Made by a program: the position numbers and the translations under genes. DNA of 30,194 nt from CAZIDL01 sp964537825. Its GTDB lineage: Bacteria > Bacteroidota > Bacteroidia > Flavobacteriales_D > CAYVSK01. The stretch spans positions 1 to 30,194 of the forward strand of contig CAZIDL010000029.1 of assembly GCA_964537825.1 (NCBI GenBank), written 5' to 3'. Positions 22,253 to 30,194 of this stretch are shown piece by piece; within the stretch, counting starts at the first letter, position 1, and each line of letters begins with the position of its first letter. The notes under the pieces were generated by a model. That model did no database searches. It saw only the letters and a list, made by a program, of their open reading frames with translations, and had not been told where the DNA came from.

Positions 22253-24891
22253 TAGGATCTGGCTTGGAGGGCTTCCAGCTTTTCCTTCAAGACTTCGATC
22301 TTAGCCTCAGCATCGGCCTTTTTCTGGCGTTCTTTCTTTACGACCTCTTCGGAGGCGTTCTCAACGAAACGCTCGTTGGAAAGCTTTTTTTCGCTCTTCT
22401 CAAGAAAACCCTGCATCCGTTCCAATTCCTGCTGGAGTTCTTCCCGTTCTTCTTCAGGGTCCGTTCCGCCCTCAAATGGGATGAAGTACTCATCGCTTCC
22501 CACCAGAAAGGAAAAGGTCCCCTCCATCCGGGAGTTCGTCCTATCGATCCGCTCGAGGTTCGCCAGTTTCCGGACCATTGGATCGAAAGCGGAAGGCCGG
22601 TCCTTATTTTCCAGAACGGACATGGAAAGCGGGGTGTGTTCGGATATGCCGTTATCCTGACGGATCGTCCTCACACCCATTACGACTTCCTGGGCGCTTT
22701 TCATCCTCTCGATCAGAGTTTCGTCATAAGTCTTGGCAAGAGGCCATTCTGCGACCGTAATGGCTTCATCCTTTCTCCGCTCTGTGACGAGATGCCAAAG
22801 TTCCTCTGTTACGAAAGGCATGAAAGGATGAACGAGCTTGAGGAGCTGTTCAAAGAAAGCGATGCTCCGCTCAAAGGTTTCCCGGCAGATCGCTTCCCCC
22901 TTCACTGGCTTCACCGCTTCGAGGTACCAGGAGCAGAAACGCTCCCAACTCAAGCGGTAGGTGCTCATCAATGCATCCGAGATCCGAAAGCGGTCGAAAT
23001 GTTCTTCGACCTTCTCGATGGTAGCGTTAAGCTCCGCATGGAACCAGTCCACGGCAACTTTCTCACAGGCGTTCGGTTCCCGCTCCTCCACCTGCCAGTT
23101 CTTGATGAGCCGAAGGGCATTCCAGAGCTTGTTCCCGAAGTTCCGCCCTTGTTGGCACAGCTCGGTATTGAAGAGGAGGTCGTTCCCAGCGGGTGAGCAG
23201 AGGAGCATGCCAACGCGCACCCCATCAGCACCGTAGTTGTCGATCAATTCGATCGGGTCCGGGGAATTGCCGAGCGATTTGGACATCTTCCGTCCCACGC
23301 GGTCTCTAACGATACCTGTGTAGTAGACGTTGGAGAAGGGTTTCTCCCCTCGGTATTCGTAACCCGCCATGATCATCCGTGCAATCCAGAAGAACATGAT
23401 CTCAGGGGCTGTGACGAGGTCGTCGGTCGGATAGTAATAGTTCAGTTCTTCGTTATCAGGTTCCTGAATGCCATTGAAGACCGCGATCGGCCAGAGCCAG
23501 GAAGAGAACCAGGTATCGAGGACGTCCTCGTCCTGATGCAGGTCCTCCATCTTCAGTCCTCCATCCCCGCTCAAGTCCTGCGCTTTTTGAAGCGCCTCTT
23601 CTTCGCTCCGGGCTACGACGAATTCATCAGGGGTGTTCCCGTAGAACCAGGCGGGAATGCGGTGGCCCCACCAAAGCTGCCTGCTGATACACCAGTCCTT
23701 GATGTTCTCCATCCAATGGCGGTAGGTGTTCTTGAACTTCTCCGGCACGAAGCGGACTTCGTCGTTCATCACGCTTTCCAGGGCCGGTTCGGAAAGCTTC
23801 TCCATCGAGCAGAACCACTGCAAGGAGAGCTTCGGCTCGATCACGGCATCGGTCCGTTCCGAATATCCGACCTTGTTCACGATGTCCTCCACTTTGACAA
23901 GAAGGCCTTCATCTTTAAGGGCTTTGGCCACGTTCTCACGGGCTTCGTTGCGGTCCTGCCCTTGAAAACGACCTGCTTGCTCGTTCAGGCTGGCGTCGTC
24001 GTTGAGGATCTCTACGGTCTCCAGGCCATGACGTTCGCCGATGGCTTGGTCGTTCTCATCGTGAGCGGGGGTGATCTTCAGGCAGCCCGTTCCGAACTCC
24101 GGGTCCACGTGCTCGTCAGCTACGATAGGGACCTTCCGGTCGATCAAAGGCACCCGGACCCGTTCTCCGATCAGCTCCTGATAGCGCTCATCCTCTGGAT
24201 GCACACATATACCGGTATCTCCGAGGATGGTCTCAGGGCGGGTCGTAGCGATCGTCAGTTCGCGCCCTTCTCCATCGAGTAAAGGATAGCGGACGTGATA
24301 GAGTTTGGAGTTGACCTCCCGGTAGAAGACCTCTTCGTCGGATAGGGCCGTTAGGGCAACGGGATCCCAATTCACCATACGGACCCCGCGATAGATCTTG
24401 CCCTTTCGATAGAGGTCCACGAAGACGTCGATCACGCTCTGGTAGTAGTCATCGTCCATCGTGAAGGCCGTACGTTCCCAATCGCAGGAGGCGCCCAGAC
24501 GCTTGAGTTGCTGTAGGATCGTTCCCCCATGTTCATGGGTCCATTCCCAGGCGTGTTTCAGGAATTCCTCCCTCCCGATGTCCTCTTTATGAACCCCTTC
24601 TTCCGCCAGTTTCTGGACCACTTTGGCTTCTGTAGCTATGGATGCATGATCCGTGCCCGGGACCCAGCAGGCATTGTAGCCTTCCATCCTTTTCTTGCGC
24701 ACGAGGACATCCTGGATGGTGTTGTTGAGCATGTGCCCCATGTGGAGAACGCCGGTCACGTTTGGAGGCGGGATGACAACGGTATAGGGTGTTCGGTCAT
24801 CCGGGACGGAGCGGAAATAGCCTTGTTCCTGCCAGTAACGGTACCATTTATCGGCGATCTCGCCGGGATCGAAGTGCTTGGGGATCTCCAT
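22252..24891 (-). CDS. valS: Valine--tRNA ligase
   Basis: 879 residues, class I synthetase of ValS type: HIGH-type motif VTGVLHMGHML near residue 50, editing-domain segments (TIATTRPETILGDTGICVHP), QLWWGHRIPAWF, KMSKS motif GRKMSKSLGNS near residue 535, and a C-terminal coiled coil (EEEREELQQELERMQGFLEK). It charges tRNA-Val and edits Thr-tRNA-Val. The start is ATG 24891 (EIPKHFDPGEIADKWYRYW, the usual ValS beginning); an in-frame ATG at 24918 falls inside the promoter -7 box and is rejected. First gene of a run of five (valS, arfB, dodecin, nhaA, outer-membrane-like protein). Confidence 0.97.
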   Translation of the reverse strand: MEIPKHFDPGEIADKWYRYWQEQGYFRSVPDDRTPYTVVIPPPNVTGVLHMGHMLNNTIQDVLVRKKRMEGYNACWVPGTDHASIATEAKVVQKLAEEGVHKEDIGREEFLKHAWEWTHEHGGTILQQLKRLGASCDWERTAFTMDDDYYQSVIDVFVDLYRKGKIYRGVRMVNWDPVALTALSDEEVFYREVNSKLYHVRYPLLDGEGRELTIATTRPETILGDTGICVHPEDERYQELIGERVRVPLIDRKVPIVADEHVDPEFGTGCLKITPAHDENDQAIGERHGLETVEILNDDASLNEQAGRFQGQDRNEARENVAKALKDEGLLVKVEDIVNKVGYSERTDAVIEPKLSLQWFCSMEKLSEPALESVMNDEVRFVPEKFKNTYRHWMENIKDWCISRQLWWGHRIPAWFYGNTPDEFVVARSEEEALQKAQDLSGDGGLKMEDLHQDEDVLDTWFSSWLWPIAVFNGIQEPDNEELNYYYPTDDLVTAPEIMFFWIARMIMAGYEYRGEKPFSNVYYTGIVRDRVGRKMSKSLGNSPDPIELIDNYGADGVRVGMLLCSPAGNDLLFNTELCQQGRNFGNKLWNALRLIKNWQVEEREPNACEKVAVDWFHAELNATIEKVEEHFDRFRISDALMSTYRLSWERFCSWYLEAVKPVKGEAICRETFERSIAFFEQLLKLVHPFMPFVTEELWHLVTERRKDEAITVAEWPLAKTYDETLIERMKSAQEVVMGVRTIRQDNGISEHTPLSMSVLENKDRPSAFDPMVRKLANLERIDRTNSRMEGTFSFLVGSDEYFIPFEGGTDPEEEREELQQELERMQGFLEKSEKKLSNERFVENASEEVVKKERQKKADAEAKIEVLKEKLEALQARS

Positions 24892-24915
24892 CGAGCGGGG
24901 TTGAGGCGTGATGAA

Positions 24916-24923
24916 CAAATTTA
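24916..24923 (-). promoter_or_regulatory. -7 promoter box of the valS run
   Basis: Read on the minus strand, TAAATTTG, a perfect TAnnTTTG match, 24 bases before the ATG at 24891, implying a leader of about 19 bases. No good -33 TTTG at 19-21 bases was found. Confidence 0.6.
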
Positions 24924-25043
24924 TGAGATCCGCCGAAGCATCCTTCTTACGAACCTTTTTGTTCCTTCAACAAGAAGATCGGCATGGATCTGGATAGAAA
25001 AAAGGGATGCCGAGCGATCGGCAGGAACGCCCCGCGCTTTTGT

Positions 25044-25051
25044 TATCTTTG
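25044..25051 (+). promoter_or_regulatory. -7 promoter box of the DUF1573 gene
   Basis: TATCTTTG within GTTATCTTTGCA, a perfect and very typical Bacteroidota -7 element, 22 bases before the ATG at 25074. It gives a leader of about 17 bases and rules out the longer reading from 24984. The -33 element is not obvious. Confidence 0.7.
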
Positions 25052-25073
25052 CAGAAACGGAAAAACCATTACT

Positions 25074-25523
25074 ATGAAACGGACGATCTTAACCCTTACC
25101 GCCCTTTTAATGAGCATTTTCGTTATTGAGGCTCAGAAAGGCGGGAAAGAAGTGGACGGAGGACCGAAGATCTCCTTCGATAAGGAAGTGCACGATTACG
25201 GCACCATTCAACAAGGAGCTGACGGGACTTGCAGTTTTACGATCAAGAACGAGGGGGACGAGCCGCTCGTTATCAACAATTGCAAAGGGTCGTGCGGTTG
25301 TACCGTCCCGAAGTGTCCGAAGAAACCCATCGCTCCGGGTGAGACGGGTCAGATCAAGGTCCGTTACGATACCAAGCGTATCGGTCCTATCAACAAGTCC
25401 GTGCGGGTCAGCTCGAACGCTACGAATTCTCCGAACAAGACGATCCGCATCAAGGGCAAGGTCGTGAAGAAGAAGACCACGCCCAAGAAGGAAACGTCAG
25501 AGGACGCACCGGTCGACAAATAA
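25074..25523 (+). CDS. DUF1573 domain-containing exported protein
   Basis: 149 residues from ATG 25074. A signal peptide (MKRTILTLTALLMSIFVIEA) is followed by a DUF1573 Ig-like domain (~35-130): ISFDKEVHDYGTIQQGADG, FTIKNEGDEPLVI, the cysteine cluster NNCKGSCGCTVPKCPKKPI, PGETGQIKVRYDT and KSVRVSSNAT. The tail is lysine-rich. DUF1573 proteins are abundant in Bacteroidota and are related to ASH/PapD-like beta-sandwich domains; the function is unknown, with a periplasmic or surface location likely. The frame continues upstream to an ATG at 24984 but that would include the promoter. Stand-alone gene with its own promoter and terminator. Confidence 0.93.
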   Translation: MKRTILTLTALLMSIFVIEAQKGGKEVDGGPKISFDKEVHDYGTIQQGADGTCSFTIKNEGDEPLVINNCKGSCGCTVPKCPKKPIAPGETGQIKVRYDTKRIGPINKSVRVSSNATNSPNKTIRIKGKVVKKKTTPKKETSEDAPVDK

Positions 25524-25545
25524 GCATTTCTCTTCCCCTTCCCCC

Positions 25546-25588
25546 GATCCCCCTTTTTGCTTACGAGCGAGAAGGGGGATCTTTTTTT
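25546..25588 (+). terminator. Intrinsic terminator after the DUF1573 gene
   Basis: GATCCCCCTT (25546-25555) pairs perfectly with AAGGGGGATC (25572-25581), and seven T follow (25582-25588). It starts 22 bases after the stop codon. Best terminator in the window. Confidence 0.92.
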
Positions 25589-25624
25589 GCTTCAGGGGCA
25601 TCGCTTTAGAAGACCAAAGGGTCC

Positions 25625-28042
25625 ATGAGAACTCGATCCCAAAGCATTATAGCTTGGCTTGAACCCTACGCCGGTTCATTGTTGTCCTTCTTCCTTCCCT
25701 TTTTTATTTCCGTAGCTTTTGTTCGTCTCACCGCCGCGTTTTACCTGCATCTTTTCCATCACTTTCCGGAGATCTGGCAATACTTTCCTCATGCGCTTCT
25801 CTATGATCTGAAGGCGGTCCTCCTTCTAACGCTTTTTCTCGCCCCCTTTATATGCCTTTTTCGCCGAAGAAAGGGGTGGTACGGGGCTTTGGTCCATGGG
25901 CCGGTCCTCTTGTTGCTCCTATGCCATATGGGGCTCACTTTCTATTATGTTACAATTCTCGATCCGCTCGACAAGGCGGTCCTCCTTCATAGTTGGGGTG
26001 AGCTTTTTCTCGTTTGGGAAGAGTTCGGTGGCTTCCGTCCCTTGTATCTTTTGCTCCTTCTCCCCCCCCTTATCTATCTGGCTTCAGTGAGGTGGGTTTC
26101 TTTCCCCGCCCGCAGTGAGAGGGTGTGGCGGTTGCCGCTCCTTTTTCTGCTCTTTTTACTCCCGTTCGGTCTTTCTAGCTCCCTTTTTCCTGAACGCAAA
26201 GCATACTTGTACGAAAGGCATTACGAGCTCGTGAATAACAAAAGCCTCTACTTTATCTCGAGTCTCCTCCAGGGAACGGGGAAACAGCAGCGAACGATGT
26301 CGCTGCAGGATGCGGTCCGTCGGTTTCAGGCATCCCGGAAGGAGCATGAATTCACAGATCCGGAGCACCCGCTTGTTCATCGGGCCAGGGAGGGGAGCAA
26401 TCTTGCTCCCTTCTTCGACCTGAAAGAGCAGCCGCCGAACTTGGTGTTCGTGATAGTAGAAGGGTTGGGACGTGCTATCAGTGGGAAGAATGCTCATCTT
26501 CAGAGCTTTACGCCTTTTTTGGACAGTTTGGCCAATGAAAGCCTTTACTTTCCGAATTTCATGAGCACCGGAGAACGCACCTTCTCGGTCCTTCCTGCTG
26601 CATTGGGCTCCCTTCCACACGGTTCATCCGGGTTCATCAATACCAAGGGGAAGTTGCCTTCCCATTACACGGTCCCGAGCCTTCTGATCGGGAAAGGATA
26701 TGAAGGAGCCTTTTTTTATGGCGGAGATGCCAGCTATAGTTCCTATGGCCGCTTTATGAAAGAACAAGGGGTTCGGTATATCTACGACTGCAGCGACCTG
26801 AAGAAGGCCCCCGGGGAAAAAGAAGGGAAGAAAGGTTCCATGAACGATCGGGAATTGTTTGAAAGAGGCCTTAAAGTTTTAAGGAACAAGATCGGAGACG
26901 AACGTCCTTATGTGCATACTTATCTGACCCTCAGTATGCATCATCCCTTTCGTTTCGAGGGCCAAGGGGCTTACATCGAAAAGTTGGAGAAGCGGATAGA
27001 AGCCCGGGTCGGGAATAAAAAGCTTCGCCAACGCTTCAGAACCTATAAGGAAGCCCTTTCGACCGTTCTTTATACGGACGATGTTTTAAAGGACTTCATC
27101 AAAAGATATACGGGGCGACCGGAATACGAGAACAGCATCTTCTTCATTTTCGGTGATCATCGCCTATCACAAATGAAAAAAAGAGGGCCGCTCGACACTT
27201 ACCATATCCCTCTTATTATTCATTCTCCACTTCTTAAGGAGGCCAGAACCTTTCCAGCCCTCAATTCCCAGCTCGATCTTCCTCCGGCCATTATTTCCCT
27301 TTTGCGGACGAACTACGAGCTAGAACTTCCTAAGGACGTGCCATGGCTCGGGAGTGATCTTGATACGAATGCTGAGTTCCGATCGCGGAGGACCTTTCCG
27401 ATCATGTTGAACAACGGTGAAATGAAGCAGTATCTATATCGGGAGCACTTTCTGAGTTACGATAAGCTCTACGAGATACAGAAGGGAATGAAGGGGGTGA
27501 TATCGAACGATCGTGAAAAGCTCATAAAGCTTCGTAAGGAGTTCCGGGCAGAACGGATCGTAGGGGATCATGTGGTACGGAACGGGTGTATTGTTCCGCC
27601 TTCCTCTGATGTTCAGGCGAAGAGCAAGGTCCTGATCTCTGCTCAGGAACGAAAAGCGCGGATCGGTCCAAAGGCTGGCTTCGAGATGCTTCTCGAAGAT
27701 AGCTTGAACAAAGACCTCAAAGAATTGCAGATATCCATTGATATTCCTTTTGTTGGTGATCTTGAGGGTCTTGATGACAAGCAGATCCCTCTCTTAGTGA
27801 TCGTTCTTAAAGCTTCCAACGGTGAAAAGTTGTTCTGGAACGGGATCGATATCAAGGAGGCCTCGGTCCGGAAAGAAGGATGGAGAAGGGTGTTCAGCGT
27901 GGAACGGCGGATCGGTGAGAAAGCTGGACGAACATTGAATAAGGGGCAGCGGATCAAGGTTTATTTCTGGAAACAGCGTCCATCGAAGCGAGCGTTCAAA
28001 TACCAGGTAAGGAAGCTCCAGGTCAAAGGCGTATTGGAATGA
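25625..28042 (+). CDS. LtaS/OpgB-like phosphoglycerol transferase (sulfatase fold) with extra C-terminal domain
   Basis: 805 residues. Five hydrophobic helices lie in residues ~16-190 (e.g. YLLLLLPPLIYLASV), the layout of lipoteichoic-acid-synthase family proteins. Residues ~270-600 are an exported sulfatase/alkaline-phosphatase-fold domain: NLVFVIVEGLG with metal ligand Glu279, FMSTGERTFSVLPAALGSLP with the likely nucleophile Thr319, LSMHHPF, and FIFGDHR with Asp511-His512. LtaS polymerises glycerol phosphate from phosphatidylglycerol; OpgB/MdoB moves phosphoglycerol onto periplasmic glucans. A Gram-negative host suggests an OpgB-like or lipid head-group role. Residues ~670-805 form a beta-rich domain not typical of the family, ending in KVYFWKQRPSKRAFKYQVRK; a similar segment ends the next gene. 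The two genes overlap by four bases (ATGA). Confidence 0.9.
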   Translation: MRTRSQSIIAWLEPYAGSLLSFFLPFFISVAFVRLTAAFYLHLFHHFPEIWQYFPHALLYDLKAVLLLTLFLAPFICLFRRRKGWYGALVHGPVLLLLLCHMGLTFYYVTILDPLDKAVLLHSWGELFLVWEEFGGFRPLYLLLLLPPLIYLASVRWVSFPARSERVWRLPLLFLLFLLPFGLSSSLFPERKAYLYERHYELVNNKSLYFISSLLQGTGKQQRTMSLQDAVRRFQASRKEHEFTDPEHPLVHRAREGSNLAPFFDLKEQPPNLVFVIVEGLGRAISGKNAHLQSFTPFLDSLANESLYFPNFMSTGERTFSVLPAALGSLPHGSSGFINTKGKLPSHYTVPSLLIGKGYEGAFFYGGDASYSSYGRFMKEQGVRYIYDCSDLKKAPGEKEGKKGSMNDRELFERGLKVLRNKIGDERPYVHTYLTLSMHHPFRFEGQGAYIEKLEKRIEARVGNKKLRQRFRTYKEALSTVLYTDDVLKDFIKRYTGRPEYENSIFFIFGDHRLSQMKKRGPLDTYHIPLIIHSPLLKEARTFPALNSQLDLPPAIISLLRTNYELELPKDVPWLGSDLDTNAEFRSRRTFPIMLNNGEMKQYLYREHFLSYDKLYEIQKGMKGVISNDREKLIKLRKEFRAERIVGDHVVRNGCIVPPSSDVQAKSKVLISAQERKARIGPKAGFEMLLEDSLNKDLKELQISIDIPFVGDLEGLDDKQIPLLVIVLKASNGEKLFWNGIDIKEASVRKEGWRRVFSVERRIGEKAGRTLNKGQRIKVYFWKQRPSKRAFKYQVRKLQVKGVLE

Positions 28043-29304
28043 AGGGCGTTTCCCTTTTCTGCCTCATGTGCCTTTTTCTTTTCTGCTCTTGTTCTCCGCA
28101 AAAGGAAAAAGGCAGTACTCCTTCATTCCCGTTCGAAAGAGTGGGAGAGGTGATCCTCCTCGGCCATCGTGGAAGCGGGGATGATCCTTCCGGGGAACGA
28201 CCACCCAATTCCCTTGAAGCGGTCCGCTATGGATTAAAGGAACTCGATGGGGTGGAGGTGGATCTCCAGATCTCGAAGGATAGCACCCTTTGGGTCTTTC
28301 ACGATCATGAGTTGAAGACCTGTGAAGGGGAAGCGCTCAATATGAACGCTCTCAGCGATGCCGTCATCAAAGCGGCATCAGGCTGTTCCTATAGGGGGCG
28401 ACCGATCCTTTTCAGGGGGATGTTGGAAGCGCTTCAGGGACAGGCTTCTCCCGAGGAAAAGATCTTATCACTCGATATCAAGGCCCTTAAGAACCCTGCT
28501 GCTTTACGACGATTCGGCGGAAAGCGTGCATTAGCTAGGCTGATCGTAGATCGGCTTCGCTTTTTGGAGCGAACATCGACGGATCTTCGCTATTTCATCG
28601 AGATCCCATTCGAAGAGCAGCTCAAACCTTTTGAAGCCCTTTCGGACGAGCTTTTCTACCTGATAGAAGCTGGGGATAGGGCTGAAAAGGTCCAACAGGT
28701 CCTTCAAGAACATGAGGTAGGTCTTTCAGCTCCTTTAGCCTTCGCAGAGGGACATCCCGATGCGTTCACAGGGGGAGAGCTTTCCAGCAAAAATCTTCAG
28801 CTATGGACCATCAATACCGGGAATGAGCTTTGGAAGGCCCTTGGGTATGATCCGCTCGCCGTCCAGACCGACAAGGTTCGGATGATGCGGTTGGCGGAAC
28901 GTATGGATGAAGAAGGGGCTCGCTATCATCGGTGGAAGGTCCTCGGCCAGTATCAAGTGAAAGGGCGTTACAGTACGATCCTGGAGAAAGAGCTGGATCA
29001 GGAAGGAGAAGGGGTCTTTCTGGATATCAGCTTTTCGTCCCCGAGCCGTTTCAAAGCAGCGGAATTGCTCCTGGTCGCGAGCATCGGGGGAAAGGGTGAC
29101 GAGGAACGGTATTGGCGGTCGGTAAGGGTCAGAAAAGGAGAGCAGCGTGTCCTTCGCCATGTTCCATGCAAAAAAGGCGAAGGGCCTCTCAAGCTCTATT
29201 TTTGGGTCCGCGGAAGCAGAAAGCCCACCATCAAAGATCTGAGGATCGGGATCTGGAAAGCAAGTCCGGCGACTCCTTCAGAAGCTCGGCATTCCTCCTG
29301 GTGA
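28039..29304 (+). CDS. Lipoprotein glycerophosphodiester phosphodiesterase with extra C-terminal domain
   Basis: 421 residues. A lipoprotein signal (MKGVSLFCLMCLFLFCSC, Cys at about 18) anchors it in the envelope. GDPD catalytic features: LGHRGSGDDPSGERPPNSLE (His43, Arg44), GVEVDLQISKD (Glu73, Asp75, metal ligands), VFHDHEL (His88, second catalytic His), LSLDIK (Asp146, third ligand position) and LWTINTGNEL near the barrel end. It should hydrolyse glycerophosphodiesters to an alcohol and glycerol 3-phosphate. The usual PENT motif reads PPNS. Residues ~310-410 form a beta-rich appendage ending in LKLYFWVRGSRKPTIKDLRI, similar to the end of the preceding transferase. The start overlaps the transferase stop (ATGA), so the two are made together. 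The 3' end overlaps the convergent PorP-like gene by 27 bases. Confidence 0.93.
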   Translation: MKGVSLFCLMCLFLFCSCSPQKEKGSTPSFPFERVGEVILLGHRGSGDDPSGERPPNSLEAVRYGLKELDGVEVDLQISKDSTLWVFHDHELKTCEGEALNMNALSDAVIKAASGCSYRGRPILFRGMLEALQGQASPEEKILSLDIKALKNPAALRRFGGKRALARLIVDRLRFLERTSTDLRYFIEIPFEEQLKPFEALSDELFYLIEAGDRAEKVQQVLQEHEVGLSAPLAFAEGHPDAFTGGELSSKNLQLWTINTGNELWKALGYDPLAVQTDKVRMMRLAERMDEEGARYHRWKVLGQYQVKGRYSTILEKELDQEGEGVFLDISFSSPSRFKAAELLLVASIGGKGDEERYWRSVRVRKGEQRVLRHVPCKKGEGPLKLYFWVRGSRKPTIKDLRIGIWKASPATPSEARHSSW

Positions 29305-30194
29305 ACCGGAAGTAAAGGGGTTCGGGTTCAAGAAACGAAGCGCGATCTCGAAACCTCCCCTTCCGCCAGTCGCACTACTGAGGTCCGAAACGTTCACGTC
29401 GTAACTGACGCCAAGAGCGTATTGGGCATATTCGATGAAGAGCGAAGCGATGAGGGCATCACCCCAACGGTTGTGGATCCCAAGGGACATGGCCGCTCCT
29501 TTTTTAATGCCCGTGAAATGGGATTCTTCCTGGAATTGGTAGCGGATCATACTTCCGTAGACCAATTCGTAGGAAGGCCCCTGCAGGGCGAACATAGCCC
29601 CGGGCAGGACGGCAACAGGGGTTTTCGATATCCCCAGGGAGGCATCGGTATGAACGATGAGTTTCCGGTTCGCTCGCGACCCCCTTGAGCCGAGCCTTTC
29701 GTAGAAGGTGTTCTTAGGTCGTGTTAGGTGATGTACGGCCAATCCCGCCTCGACCCAATACCCGTCGGTCCCTGTGACGGTAGCTTCCTCGGAGAAGATC
29801 CGCCAATCCACACCAGCTCCTACGTCGAAGCTTGAGTTGTTCTCCACCAACCCCTTTTCGCGTGAAGGGAGTTGGGGGTTATGCCCTGTACCATCGTACT
29901 GGTTCCCCCATTTCAGGGCTCCCCGATCGTAGCTTATCTGTTCGTATCCTCCCTGGATCCCTGCGGCGATGTAGTTGTCCTTGTTGATCGCAAGGTTGTA
30001 TGATACTGCGAGTTTTCCGCGAGTGATGCCGAATCCGGCATCGCCTGCCCGATCGGCATAAGCAAAGCCGCCAACCCCAAGGTGACTTCCGTCCCAGTCG
30101 TTTTGGAAGAGCTTGCCATCTGCGGAAAAGGCATAGGTCTGGTAAGGATTACCCAGGCTTGCCCATTGGTTCTTGTAATTGAGGTTAGCTCTGA
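29278..30194 (-). CDS. PorP/SprF family type IX secretion system membrane protein (partial, N-terminus beyond window)
   Basis: About 305 codons visible, open to the right edge and ending with TGA at 29280-29278. Hallmarks of the PorP/SprF outer-membrane barrel family are present: RANLNYKNQWASLGNPYQTY, then LGVGGFAYADRAGDAGFG and KLAVSYNLAINKDNYIAAGI. The C-terminal end reads GGRGGFEIALRFLNPNPF. PorP/SprF proteins associate with the T9SS or its substrates and often sit beside large type B sorted surface proteins; any partner would lie outside the window to the right. An internal ATG at 29850 is not the start, since the family's conserved N-terminal block lies upstream of it. The short C-terminal tail overlaps the end of the GDPD gene. 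Confidence 0.92.
   Translation of the reverse strand, partial: RANLNYKNQWASLGNPYQTYAFSADGKLFQNDWDGSHLGVGGFAYADRAGDAGFGITRGKLAVSYNLAINKDNYIAAGIQGGYEQISYDRGALKWGNQYDGTGHNPQLPSREKGLVENNSSFDVGAGVDWRIFSEEATVTGTDGYWVEAGLAVHHLTRPKNTFYERLGSRGSRANRKLIVHTDASLGISKTPVAVLPGAMFALQGPSYELVYGSMIRYQFQEESHFTGIKKGAAMSLGIHNRWGDALIASLFIEYAQYALGVSYDVNVSDLSSATGGRGGFEIALRFLNPNPFTSGSPGGMPSF

Noticed and set aside
22264..23196. 310-residue plus-strand reading frame
   Set aside because: It lies antisense inside valS, whose coding frame is beyond doubt; the translation has no recognisable domain. Long antisense frames are expected in this codon usage.
23536..24282. 248-residue plus-strand reading frame
   Set aside because: Also antisense to valS, with no start context or domain.
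24892..24918. Upstream ATG for valS
   Set aside because: It lies within the -7 box; ValS proteins typically begin at the M-E-I-P motif.
24984..25073. Upstream ATG for the DUF1573 gene
   Set aside because: The added residues include the TATCTTTG promoter box and would bury the signal peptide.

Overview
The window looks like chromosomal DNA from a member of the Bacteroidota, probably a free-living, salt-exposed (marine-like) one. Evidence for the phylum: a PorP/SprF-family protein, a surface protein with SprB-type repeats ending in a type B type IX secretion sorting domain, an outer-membrane beta-barrel receptor of the CarboxypepD_reg/plug/barrel type, and promoter -7 boxes of the TAnnTTTG form. 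The salt inference rests on two different Na+/H+ antiporters and a channel with a NaK-like filter; it is inference only. A run of exactly 100 N (3369-3468) is a scaffolding gap, so this is a draft assembly.

Layout. 1-1424 (-): 5' part of a secreted multidomain protein. 1828-3609 (+): an ECF sigma factor translationally coupled to a single-pass membrane protein with a very long charged linker; after the gap the DNA encodes the end of an outer-membrane beta-barrel. 3651-4514 (+): sulfotransferase. 4537-7309 (-): a TPR membrane protein and two small exported proteins of unknown function. 7371-10325 (-): a SOS1-like antiporter with a cyclic-nucleotide-binding-like domain. 10463-12139 (+): a 12-residue-repeat solenoid fused to a two-TM channel. 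12240-15212 (+): giant surface protein. 15217-16614 (-): exported alpha/beta hydrolase. 16728-19148 (+): outer-membrane receptor. 19145-24891 (-): a tight run valS - arfB - dodecin - nhaA - outer-membrane-like protein. 25074-25523 (+): DUF1573 protein with clear promoter and terminator. 25625-29304 (+): an LtaS/OpgB-like phosphoglycerol transferase overlapping a lipoprotein glycerophosphodiesterase. 29278-end (-): PorP/SprF protein.

How the genes may work together. The most unusual parts are (i) the solenoid-channel fusion with 16 gapless 12-residue repeats and a TIGSGN filter; (ii) the phosphoglycerol transferase/GDPD pair, whose two proteins seem to share a C-terminal beta-rich domain, suggesting a glycerophosphate-decorating and -trimming module in a Gram-negative envelope; (iii) the sigma factor with a possible one-polypeptide, inner-to-outer-membrane regulator; (iv) NhaA with a ~110-residue extra periplasmic loop made of four short repeats. 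Genes are densely packed with 1-4 nt overlaps and convergent ends with little or no spacer. No tRNA, rRNA, CRISPR array or insertion sequence was seen. All family assignments come from reading motifs by eye; no database search was run.
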